From assembly GCA_000231825.2 (NCBI GenBank), contig JH720308.1, positions 62,001 to 126,000 of the forward strand: a stretch of 64,000 nucleotides of DNA, in the 5' to 3' direction. This DNA is from Tetrahymena elliotti 4EA. Taxonomy: Eukaryota; Ciliophora; Oligohymenophorea; Hymenostomatida; Tetrahymenidae. The notes beneath the pieces are model-generated. The model was not told the DNA's origin. It searched no databases and saw only the letters and a program-made list of their open reading frames with translations. Below, piece after piece: positions 25,636 through 37,392 of the stretch; within the stretch, counting starts at the first letter, position 1, and each line of letters opens with the position of its first letter. Made by a program: the position numbers and the translations under genes.

Positions 25636-26928
25636 TTTTTATTTAATTTTTTTTATAGAATCTAAATAATAAATTCGTTAGCTTATTTGAAAAGTATTTT
25701 TCTAGAAAAACACTAATATCAACCATATTTAATATAAAATAGTATCTTAAGTATGATTATTTTACTTTGATTTATCTATTCTAATATTAAAACAATTTTT
25801 TCAACAAATTTGTAGATACTATTTTATACTACTGAAATATTGAGAAAATTAAAATATTAATTTTACTGATGAGAAATGTTAATTTAAACTTCTAATAATA
25901 TTTTTTAGACAATATTTACAAACAATTTATATAAATGAATAAAATTTCTAACAATCATTCATCCAATACCATGCTGATGACTTATATTGGATTTATAGAG
26001 GGAAGGTAAAAATCTATACAATTTAAATAATTTAAATGCAGAAAGATTATTCTATTTTAATAAAAAAAAAAAATAATTGAAAATTGAAAATTTTACATCG
26101 ATTTTGATGAATCTTTTTCATATTCATATCAAGATATTTTTTTGGAATATGATTATTTAAATAAAAGAAGTGAATTAAAATTTTCTTTATTTCTTGTATC
26201 GATATTTAAGTAACTACTTTTAAAAGAAACAATTATTCTATTTCAAACAAGAAAAAAGAATAAATGAACAAGCTGAAAATATTTAGTTTATTTTATGAAA
26301 TATGTTGAAGCTTTTATAATAATTAGAAATTATTTATTTTATTTGGAAAAAAGCAAATTAATTTTGAAATATTTCCATTTTATTTTCAAATAGTTTGAAA
26401 TTAATTAAAATTTTTTTCTTATTTTTATATCTATAAAGTAATTATCTGTCAATACCGATAATAGTAAAAGTTTACAATACTTTACAACAAATAAGAAATG
26501 GCGTAAAATTTTTAGAGATAATAATTTGAAAGAAATCTCGAATATTCTACTTTAAATTAGACAAATTTGTTTGATTTTACATATATTAGACATAGAAGGC
26601 AGAGTTTTTCTATTGTTTTTAATCATTATAATTTAAGTAAAAATTTTGTGAATATTATTTTATTAAATTTTGTAATTATAGATAAACTAAATTTAACTTC
26701 AATAGAGAATTCATGAAAGAAAAAATTATAAAATTATAAAAGGGTTTCATGATTCAAATACTGAGTTGTTAAATATTGCAGTTTAAATGCAATTAAAAAT
26801 TTAAAATTTATGCTAATTTTTACTTTGAAAAGAGACATCTCAAAATAAATAAAAGTGTTGAAAAGTATGAGATAGTCCCTAAACGCTGCAATCGTTAGCA
26901 TATTTTTAAGTCTAAATAGTTTTAGCAT
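25636..26928. other. Intergenic region
   Basis: About 1.3 kb of AT-rich DNA between two copies of the finger/AT-hook family. I see no convincing gene or repeat. Confidence 0.45.
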
Positions 26929-27624
26929 TCAATAGTATGAGGAAAGTTAGCGCTCAATAATTTATTTGTAGCAGCAAGAGCTACACTTTTCTTAGCAAAA
27001 TGATAGACAAATTTTTTATTTGATTTAATCATCTATTTTTAATAATTCCTGAAGATACTTTTATTGATATTCAATTTCCTATGAGCTTTCAAGGAATTTA
27101 AAAAGAATGATGGCTTTACAAATATCTAGTACTGATTAGCTCTCTTCCAAGCTTTAGCTGAACATATTAACTTGCCTAATAAATATCTATCTTTCTTTCT
27201 CAGAAATTTGTGTGGATAAATCATTCTTATTGATTTCAATAATATCAATAAATAAAGATGGTGATTTATCTCTAGGTTTTGTAGGAGGATTTTGTAGAAT
27301 ATGGTCTTAAAATTCTAAAATAAGTTAGCACCATAAAGGATTTTCATAGTACCCAATTATCACTTCTTAGATTTCTTTTTCTTCAAGGGTCAATTATATT
27401 TAATTGCAATTTTACTTATCCTTGTTATTTTCTTTACGAGGTCTTCCAGGTTACTTTTTATCTTCTTTATAAATTAATTCTCTTCTTTACTGTTCAGGGT
27501 GCTTAATTCTAATATGGTTATAAAGAGAAGACTGGCTCGAATACTTTTTACCACATTTTTGATGTTTACATTACCAATCTTCTTTTTTCTCTTTTTTATC
27601 TTTTTTTTTTTCCATCTTCACCAT
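26929..27624 (-). CDS. C2H2 zinc-finger / AT-hook protein, compact member
   Basis: Intronless, ATG 27624 to TGA 26931-26929, 231 residues. After a Lys/Glu-rich start, residues ~19-42 make a textbook C2H2 finger: CKHQKC, a 12-residue loop (GKKYSSQSSLYN), then HIRIKH. The hook follows at ~57 (KQPGRPRKE). Residues ~85-231 are a helical domain of unknown fold with IEYQQKYLQELL. The C-terminus is Cys-rich (FCQEKCSSCC). It shares finger, hook and C-terminal domain with the copies at 24943 and 18708 on the same strand, so local duplication made this cluster. The likely role is an AT-rich-DNA-binding nuclear factor, inferred from the motifs. Confidence 0.82.
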
Positions 27625-28945
27625 GGTGAGCTCTTTTTATTTTAAATTAAATTTATTATATTGTGTTTGGTATTTGATGTAGAATGTCTTATATTTCAGT
27701 AAAAAAAGTATTTTTTTTAATAATAGACGAAATTAGCAATATTAAAAAAAAATCATTTTTCAAGTAATTTTTGTAAAAAAAATTAAAATTGTTAACAGCA
27801 AATTTTATTTTAGATTTTCATTTTTAATTTTAAAACTCCATATTATAATATTATATGTAAATTCAAAAAAATAAATTAGAATAATAAACAATCCAATACT
27901 AAAGCTTAGCTATTTTTCTTTACGAATATTTCTTTTTAATGTTATTATACTCTACCCTGACAATTAAATGTGGGTATTCTATGAAAACTATATATTTATA
28001 GAGTCTCACCATCTAAGTATATTTAACAATATTTAAAATATAAAATTTAAAAAATAAAATTTTTTTATGACAAGATCACTTAATATTTGATTTTATTTTG
28101 AGACGAAAATTTATAAAAAAAATTATTTGGAAATTTAAGTAAATCTTTTTTTTTAATTTTCAATAACCCTCTAACAAAAATTTAAAGTATTTTATTGATA
28201 ATTAATTTAACTTAAATTATCTACTGTAATTATTTGAGTAGAATCTAAAATATAAAATAAATTTTAATTTTAAATTGTGTGACTGTTTAATAAAAGAATT
28301 TTCAGCAATCTTTAAATTTGTTTGATTAAATAAATATTTGAGAATAAATAAAATAAAATAAATGTATCTGAGAAAATAATTTTAAAAATAAACTAAATTT
28401 GAATTGAATAGTTCTGTTTATATTTAATTAAATACTTTTTCAAAGCTTCATTTAAAAATTTTAAATTTGATGGATTCAAGCAAGCATTCTTTCAATTTAG
28501 CATAAAAAAATGAAATACTAATTTCACTCTCAGTCCTATCTAAATCAATGTATTGAAAATGAATGAAGGACAGATATAAAATAAATGAATGTAAAAACGA
28601 GCGCTCAAAGAAAAACGGTTTACGAGTAAAAAATAACAAAAATGGATTAAAAGCACAATCTATTCCTGCCATGGTAAAAACAAGCAATTTTTAAAAACTT
28701 ATCAATGTTAGAAGATCTACTAATACAAACTTGAATAAAAAATTTGTAAAATTCATTCATTTATAAATACAGTAATTCATTCATTTCATTGGTTTTTTTT
28801 AATAGTTGATTAACAACAATTAGCTGATTGCTTGTATTCAATAGACAAATAATAACAAAAAAGTGAAAAAAATCCAAAAATACTATAAAAGTATACTATA
28901 TCTTTTACATTTTACTGGTATTAAAAAGGGTATTTTAAAGTGGTC
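27625..28945. other. Intergenic region upstream of the secreted protein gene
   Basis: 1.3 kb between divergent genes, presumably carrying both promoters. A less AT-rich patch at 28460-28690 has short open frames on both strands (minus 28448-28687; plus 28563-28988). The plus frame overlaps the start of the gene at 28946 in another frame, so I do not call either. Confidence 0.45.
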
Positions 28946-31900
28946 ATGCATAAATCCCGCAAAGGGCATCAACAATTTTTATTGTTGAGTGCCTTCTTGG
29001 TTAATATTCTTTTGATATCTCAATTAGTTGGCCAAACTCAAGCAAGTAATATTCAAGACATTATATATTTTTTATGATGAATATAAAATATGATCTTTAT
29101 TATTTACATTTTCTAGCAATAAATTAACTTTTTTTATTATAAATACTTAGAAGGACTACAAGGTATATTATTTGTTCTCAAAAATGGATACAATATGATT
29201 TTATCAAGATGCTTTTTTTAGCATTTACATTTTTTTTATCTTATTTTTATTAATTAATAGACTTGATTGTTTCATCTTAGAAATTTAAAGAATAATCACC
29301 AACAATAGGAAACTAAGGACATGATTAAATTTTCCATAGAGACCCACAATTGATTTCATAAAACTTAAATAAAATTAACTTAGTTTAGACTAAGAGTGCT
29401 CCAATTTAGAGCGCATTATAAAATAATTAAATTAACTCAGACAAATAAATTGAAAAGGATCAAAATAATTTATAGGCAGATTAGTAAAAATTATCATCAA
29501 ATGGAGACTAAGGGGTTGGTAATATAAATTTGATACAAACTGATAGCACCCCATTATCAAGACTAAGGATGAGTTTGTAAAAGTAAAACTATGATATCCC
29601 TTAATAAGAATCTGAGAATCAAATTTTTGATATTCCCGATGTTGTTCCTTTAAGTTAAAAGGCCTTTGCTTTATAAGATAGCAAAGTAGTTGATGAAGAT
29701 TAGGAACTTTTAAAAACTATACAATAAAATTTAGAAGAATAAGTAACCAACTCTTAGTAAATAGAAGATTAATATTTATCTCTTTCCGACTAATTTGAAA
29801 AACTTTAAAAAGATTAAGAATAAAGCAATTTAAACAATGAATACATTTCAAATATCTAAGCTAGTTTAAGCCTGGGTAAATAGAATTTATCTAGCAGCTC
29901 TTTCTATTCAATAGATGATGATATCAAAAAAGTTATAAAACCTTCTCTTTTAAATGATTCTACTTCTCGTAATAAACAATATGGTACTGATAATACTTTG
30001 ATGAGATTGTAAGAAGAATAAAGAAAAAGAGAATATGAAGCTTTTATTAAAAATTAAAAAACAATGGAAGAAGAAAAAATGAAGGCTGATAAGATTAAAG
30101 AAAAACTTATGTTAGAAGCTCAAAAAGAAAAAGAATAAATTCAAGCTAGAAAAAGATAAATTGAAGAAGAGTAAGAGAGAAAGAGATTGGAGGAAGAATC
30201 TATTAGATAGGCTGAAGAGGCTGAGAGATAAGCATACTTAGCAGAATAAGAAAGAATAGCTTAAGAAGCTGAAAGATAAGCTGAATTAGCTAAATAAGAG
30301 GAAGCTGAACGGGTTAGATAGCATATTGCAGAGCTTGAAGCCTAGCGTGCTGCTGAAATATAGGAGGAAGAGAGAATAGAGGCTGAAAGATTAGCAGAGA
30401 AGTAAAGAATACAGAAAGAAATTGAATAATAAGCTTTTGAGGAATAAGAGAGGTTAAGAATTATTGCTGAAAAGGAAGAGCAAGAAAGAGCAGAGCAAGC
30501 TAAAAGAGAATAGGAAGAATATGAAAAATACTAAGAAGAATAAAGATAAAGAGCCTTAGAAGAAGAAGAAGAATAAAGAGCCCTTGCTGAAAGAGAAGAA
30601 TATATTAGAGCTGAATAAGAACGTAGAAGACAAGAAGAAGAACAAAGGAGATTAGAAGAAGAACAAAGAAAGTAAGAAGAAGAATTTAAAAGATAAGAGT
30701 AAGAAGCTATCAGACAGTAATAGATAGAAGAAGCAGAGTATAGAAAATAACAAGAACTTTATGAATAAGAGTAAAAGAGATTAGAAGAAGAAAAAAGAAG
30801 ACTCGATGAAGAGTAATATAATCTTGAACAAGAGCAAAGTAATACCGTTTCTATAACTGATCAAAGCTAATATTCATAGCAATTGGTTGCTCCTTCTATG
30901 GATTCAATTCAATATGTTGGAGGTGAAGATTAATAATAAAAATCCAATGAAACTTTGTTGGAAAATGATGAAGGAGATAGCTATGATAATTAGAATATCA
31001 TTGCCTAGGGAACCTAAAAGACAGTTTTTATAGCTAATTAAAAAATGCAAGCAACTGATGATGTTGGTGTTGATAGTCTTAATGAACTAGCTTTAAAAGA
31101 AATGGAAAACAAAAAACGTTAATAACTGAGAGAATAAAAGGAATTAGCTAAAAAAGCTAAAGAAAGCTAAACCACTTTTACTTCAACAACTAACACCAAT
31201 TCTGAAATTGAAGATAATTAAAATTAAGGGAGTGCTGTAAGCTAATAAGATTTAAATTCCAATAATGAAAGCTCAATTGAAGGAACATTTTAAATTTAAA
31301 AAGATTTGAATGAAATGGAAACTGTTAATGATCAATATGCAGACTAACAAAAATATACAGATGGCGAATATATTACCTAAGTCGATGAATTTGGCGTTGA
31401 ATACAAATTCAAAAAGGCTAAAGAAAAGATCCCATTAGTACTCCCAGGAGGATAGAGTAGTTCTCAAAATTATTCTTTAGCAGGAATGAAGTTGTAGACT
31501 AAAATAATTGAAGAAAGTGGACACCATTTAGATAAAAATTCCATTAAAGAATAGAGAGAAAAAGCAGAGAAATTTTAATTTATTGCATCTAAAACTAGAA
31601 GCTCTTAAGTTACTCCTAAAGGTGATAAAATTGAAAATAAGGATAATGGTTCTTCTAATAAATAGTTTACCAATGCTCCAATTGATAGTTCCACACTTGC
31701 TTCAAATGTTGCTATCCTTTGTAATGAAAAGAACAAACTTGTAAAAAAATATTCAATTTTTTTAATTTAAAAATTTACATTTTTTATTTTAAAATTAGGC
31801 TTCAAAATCTGTTTAGCATGTTTGTGAGCTTTGTGAGGTTGGTGAAGTATTTTAATTGACAGACGAAAACTGGTTCAAAGTTGGCTTGGCTCATAACCAC

Positions 31901-34900
31901 AAAAAAGAGTACTAAGATTTGCTTAATTAAGTAAATGATGTATTTGGAAAGTTAAATTTGATAGCAGGTTTTTCAAATCATGGAGATATTTGCTTTGCTA
32001 GTGATTAGATATTCAACCCTGTTAATATTGATCTTACATTAAAAACATTTACTTATAATTCCTTAAGTTAGTATCAACTTAAGAATAATCCTATTTTCAA
32101 CTTCCAACAATAATACTAAATTGACGAATTCAGTTTTAGGACCTCATTTAATAAAGGTATTTTTGTTTAAATAAATAGTAAAAATTAAATATTTAAATTG
32201 TTTTTGTTAATTTTTAGAAAAGAGAAATGGCTAAGAAATCTTAGTTCCTGAATATAACAGTTTCTAAATGATTATAAATGGATAATTCTTTAGAAAAATT
32301 GACTCTTCTACAAATCTAAACATTCTCAATATTGTATTCTTGTAGAATAAGCTTACTACTTTTTACTTTGGTCAAATTAGCATAAATAGTTACAGTTCTT
32401 AAATTCACTTTTAACATGACATTGATGATCGCGATCATGACACAATCAGCATTCTTACTGAATTACCTGCTGATTCTATTACATTTTAGAGACAAGCTTT
32501 CAAAATGTTTAGTTAAGATAACCTTTAGAAAATAGTTCAAGGAATGCAATTAGAGCGTGGGGTCTCAAATATTGAAAATGTTAAAATCTCATAAATGATT
32601 ATCACACTTAATTTGAAGGCTAACTCTTATCAAAGTAATTAATTGATCTAAATTTCCATTTAATCAAATTCATTTTTTAAAATTTAGTTATTATGAACTA
32701 TGATGAAATCGTTGATTTTTCACTCAGTCTTAACTTGGACTTAAAAGGATGTTTTGGATGGATCATGATATAAAAAGATTCTGCCAATAACTAGTTCTAC
32801 CTTGAATCAAACAGCTTGATATGTTAGGTTGAATAATTCCCTGAATATTGTAGGCTCAATATCAAAAGAACAAATACCAACACCTTATACTTCTTAAGGT
32901 TTGCAGATGACGAATATCTTCTTAAACAAGTTGACCAAGAAATCTTTTACAAGATTAATGATTCTAGTTTGAATGTAAATAAATTTGAGGAAAGTATGAA
33001 AGGGCTTGTAGACTTTGAAAAAACTTATCTTCACTAGCTAAATATCTAACTCTTCTTTGAACCTAAAATAATTTATGAAGCCTCAGCAAAAGTAGGAGGC
33101 AAAGATTTCAAAACTATTGGAGAATTCAAGGCTAAATTGACACGTATCAATGGAAGAATTAACACTTTTGCATCATTTACATTTGGAGCTGAAAATGTCA
33201 ACAATTTATTTAAATTTGAAAAGTCAGACTTAGTCTCAACAGTTCCAAAATCTTTATATGTCTTCTATTCTGAGTAATTTAAATTATCACTCTTCTTTTT
33301 TTTATATTATTTTTCTAAATTAATTTAGATAAGACATCAATGTCAAAGATCTGCCATATCTTTCAAAAGGAGCTTTCGGACCAATAGATTAGTAATAATG
33401 GACCTAGGGCCCATATATCCAATACATTTTTGATTTAGAAGATAATTGTAATGTAGGAAAATTCTTAAAGTTCCACAAAACAGAAATCAAAAATTTACAT
33501 ATCAAAGGTTATTTTAAAGACTAATTCATTTAGCTCTCAGGTCCTATAGAAACGAATGTTATTGTTGCTGCTCCTATTACCTTAGAAAAAATATATTTAA
33601 ATGTTGCAATTAATCTTAGTGGGTAAGAGTTCTTCTCAGGAGATAATTTAAGCAAAGTTGAGAATTTATCTAAAATATAACATGGTAGACTTTATCTTTC
33701 AGCTGACTTTAAACTGAAAGTCTAGGAGAATATTTTCATTGAATTCTAGGGCATACTTAATTACTAAAATGTAAAATAAACATTATTTTATCAATTATCC
33801 TAATTATTTTATTAATCAACAGGATGGTTAAGGATATCTTTTAGCTGAATCCCCTCAACCTTGGGATAAGGCTTTTGATAAAGAGAATCTTTTACTAAGT
33901 GAAATAATGTTTAAAGGAAATTTGAATGAAGAATAACATAAAGTTTAATCTTTCACATTAAACACTTTAAGTGTGTTTGGTGATAACTGCTTTGTTGAAT
34001 TAGCAAGTGACCCTATTCCTAGATTTGATAGCAGTAAATGCTTCTATGGAAATTCTTAAATCAAAGTTAACTTTAAAGATTTCAGCTAGAATTTGTTTGT
34101 CTCTTACATTAACTCAATTTATCCTTAAAACATCTTACAAGTTCTTATGGGATACAATCAGGTTCAATTTGCAACTACTGTATCAAAAGCTATATCAAGT
34201 ATGGAATTCCCTAAAGGTTTAGCAATTACTTACACAAAGTAAAATATAAAAGATAATAATGGGTCTGTTCATATTCCTAGAGGTAATTATTCTTAAAAAA
34301 TTTATGAAAATTTAATTTCTTATTATTTTTAAATAGGATTTACTTTGACTGGTCATGCTCAGTTACTAGGCTTAAAAGGTCATGTTGTACTAAATATCAA
34401 TCAAGACAAATATATGTTAGGAATTTTCAAATTCGATGAACTTACTCTTGCAGGAGGCAATATTGTGATAGTTGAAACTGAAGGTAATACCTTGAATAAT
34501 ATCATTTTAAGATTACAGAAAGATAGTCCAAGCTTAACAGAAATCGATTAAGTCTTTTTCAATCCTAAAGCTTTCATTTTTAACTTACAAAGAAATATAC
34601 AAATTTCAGTTACAAAAGATTCTGGCTATGTGATAGAGGCTTTAGATAAATTCTTTGGATGTGAAAATGATATTGCAATCAGAATGACTGCTCCATTCAA
34701 CTTAGATATATAATAGAGCTAATTTAAATTAGTTGCTATGTTCACTCCTTAACATTTGAAACGTATTAATCAAATCTTGGTTAATTTGACTAAGGAATGG
34801 ATGAATAAGACAGAATAACTATTTGTTGATTTGGCCTAAAGAGTATCAGAAGTATAGAAAGATTTAATTAATTTAAATAGAATGCTTTGTGATAAAGAAA

Positions 34901-35958
34901 CTTGCCCATATCATCAATAATGCATTGGAAATCCTCGTAGCTAGTGTGTAAAGTATCACTAAAAGTAAGTTTGTGTTAATGAATCAGTTATTTGTCTTGA
35001 AGAAAAGATAGTTTGTAGCTAAGAATAATAGATATGTTCTGAAACTGCTATCACCTGCACCTAATTTAGTGCTGCCGATCCTACAGTATGTGAAAATTAT
35101 TAGGAAAGCTGTGTCCAATAAATAACGAAATGCAATTAATATACATCAATTTGTATCTCAGAAGAAATAAAAGTTTGCACAAAGGTAAAAAAATATTAAA
35201 AAAGTTGATTTTTTTAAAAAAATAATTAATAAATAGAATTAATATGTTGATGATGTAGAAAGATGCATTGAAAGATAAATGGTATGTGACGTAGAATAAG
35301 TCAAAGATACAAATTGCTAAGAAGAGTGTGAAAGAAAGAGGGAAGAATTTGAATTAAAGTCTATTATATTTGAAAAGTTCACTAATGCTTTAAACAACTT
35401 CTAAAGAAGAAATTCAAAGTAAAATTATATTAAAATTACATAAAATTAACTTAAATTTTATAAAAAAGATTCAGTGAAATGGTTAATTATTCAATTGAAA
35501 ATGAAGATTCCTTCGTTAGCATCATAGAAGCAAAGTTCGAGTAGGAACTAAATCAATTTGTCAGTGAGTAATCTCTTTCAGTTAATTTCAATGTAAAGAG
35601 CTTTACAATAGCTGAAAAAGTTGGATAAGATATCCAAACATATGTCATAGATAGATACGATTTTAAGAATGAAGAGTTAATGATCCGCAATCTCTTCAGA
35701 TAAATGTAATTATACTGGGCTAGCAAGCATTCAATTGATGATATATTGATAGCATAAGACTCAAATATTTAATTGCACAACATCCTTAATAAAATTAACA
35801 AACTTGCCTAGAGCGATGCTGAAAGTGAAGAAATGTTACAGCTTTTATGTAAATTATATTAATTAATTATCTAAAAAAGCAAATTAATAAATATAATTTT
35901 TTATAAAATAGAATTAGGGGCAAATAAGATTAACAAAACTGTGAAAAAAGATAATTGA
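28946..35958 (+). CDS. Secreted protein with Glu/Arg/Gln coiled coil, beta-rich middle and Cys-rich tail
   Basis: Eleven exons. Introns are 29046-29260, 31741-31798, 32157-32217, 32635-32687, 33274-33328, 33771-33822, 34283-34336, 35185-35236, 35419-35468 and 35849-35911. The spliced length is 6,300 nt, or 2,099 residues. It starts with a clear signal peptide (QQFLLLSAFLVNILLISQ). A disordered acidic stretch follows, then at residues ~277-560 an almost pure Glu/Arg/Gln/Ala coiled coil with repeats such as AERQAELAKQEEAERV. Residues ~860-1,790 look beta-sheet-rich (for example LLGLKGHVVLNI). At ~1,799-1,928 there are about 20 Cys spaced 5-10 residues apart (CDKETCPYHQQC and onward). There is no later membrane span. 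It could be a granule-cargo or surface-coat protein. The family was not recognised. Confidence 0.8.
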
Positions 35959-36574
35959 TTTTGAATTTTTTTATTTTAAATTAAAGTATTTTCCATTTAT
36001 TTCTACTATATTCTTGTAAACTCTATGTGATTTTATATTTTTATAGTAGCACTTAATTATTTTCAAAAACCATTGCTTCCAAACCAAATATTAATTAATT
36101 TCTTGCTTTTAATTATTTTTATTAGATTTTATCATTGGGTTTTTATATACTTCAATTAATAATCCGAAATTGACAAATCAAGTTGTCTGGCAAACAAATT
36201 TTATAAAAAATTTACAACAAAAGAATTAAAAATGATAAATATTATTGAATATAATAAATATAATTTTAAATAATATTAAAACAATATTTTATTATCTATT
36301 GATAAAATCTATTCTATTATATTTTAGTACTAATTACATTAAAATACTAACAAATAGTTTATATTTATGAGAAATTATCATTTAATGAAATCAACTAAAC
36401 TTCTTATTTTGCTAATTTCATTATAAAGTTCATTAAATTATTAAAGATCTAAATCCATTTAAAGAGTTTCATATTTTTAATCTTTGTCTACTGTAATTAA
36501 CTTTAATTATAAGAAGCAATCTCCATATTGTTTTACTGAGCTGTTTGCTGTTGCAACTATTAAAAAATTAAAAA
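35959..36574. other. Intergenic region with a competing small open frame
   Basis: AT-rich. A frame from ATG 36367 to TGA 36681 (104 residues, hydrophobic start LLILLISLQSSLN) overlaps the longer frame listed at 36575-37288. At most one of them is real. Confidence 0.4.
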
Positions 36575-37288
36575 ATGATAATCAATTAATTAAAGAGATT
36601 AAAAATTTATAAGCTACTTGCAAAACGCCATTCTAAATCAGCTATCTTTTTATCGCAAATAAATTCCTATATCTAAGCTGATGCACTCATTTATGATTTT
36701 AATTTAAATTTACGAATTAACTCTTACTATTATTAATATTATAATATTATGATATTTATATTTTTGATGAAAAAATTATTAATACTAAAATTATTAAATA
36801 AATCAATTCAAAGATAGATACACTTTTAGAATCAGAAAATCTTTTACTAATTTTATGAATTTTTTATTAAAGAATCAAAAACATAAAAAATCTTTAAATA
36901 AATATTATTTACTGATTAGCCAATTAATATTATTTTAATTTAAATATTAAATCCTTAAAAAAACAGTAGCATGATTTATATTAATAAATATTTAGATAAT
37001 CTATTTAAAATTAATTTTAATAATGAAATTTAATTCTATAAGAAGTAAAAAAAATTAGTTTTTATTGATATTTAGGAAAAATAATAAAATTAAAATCAAC
37101 ATTTTTTTATCCAATTTTAAAATGAATTTTTTAAGTATAAAAATTATTAATAGAATTTAAATGATAGATTATTTTAGTCTTTTAGCAAATAACAGTTGAG
37201 ATAATTTATAAAGATATAAAATAATTATAACCTAAATATTCTTTAAAGTAAGTTTTTGAGAGTTAAAAAATTTCAGAAGTTGTGTTGA
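36575..37288 (+). CDS. Uncertain open frame, 237 residues
   Basis: An open frame runs from ATG 36575 to TGA 37286-37288. The same frame is open upstream to about 36378 without an ATG. It reads KIYKLLAKRHSKSAIFLSQ and LIYDFNLNLRINSYY, then becomes strongly Ile/Asn/Lys/Gln-rich (FYKKQKKLVFIDIQE). Its length is somewhat beyond chance for a TGA-only stop, but its composition is close to background and no motif is visible. An alternative frame at 36367-36681 starts with a signal-like segment. This may be a degenerate gene. Confidence 0.3.
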
Positions 37289-37392
37289 AAGTCTTTTAAA
37301 GATATAAATAAAGAATTTGGTTGCTATTAATAGTATTTATTTAGTTAAATCTGAATAGAGGAATAAATAAATTTAAATTTTTTTGAGCTATT

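Noticed and set aside
28448..28687. Minus-strand 79-residue frame
   Set aside because: Ends in a true TGA, but is rich in Phe/Leu/Ser in a way typical of antisense AT-rich DNA and has no motif. It lies in the divergent promoter region.
28563..28988. Plus-strand frame MKDRYKINECKNERSK..., 141 residues
   Set aside because: It overlaps the well-supported signal peptide of the gene at 28946 in another frame. Kept only as a note in the spacer description.
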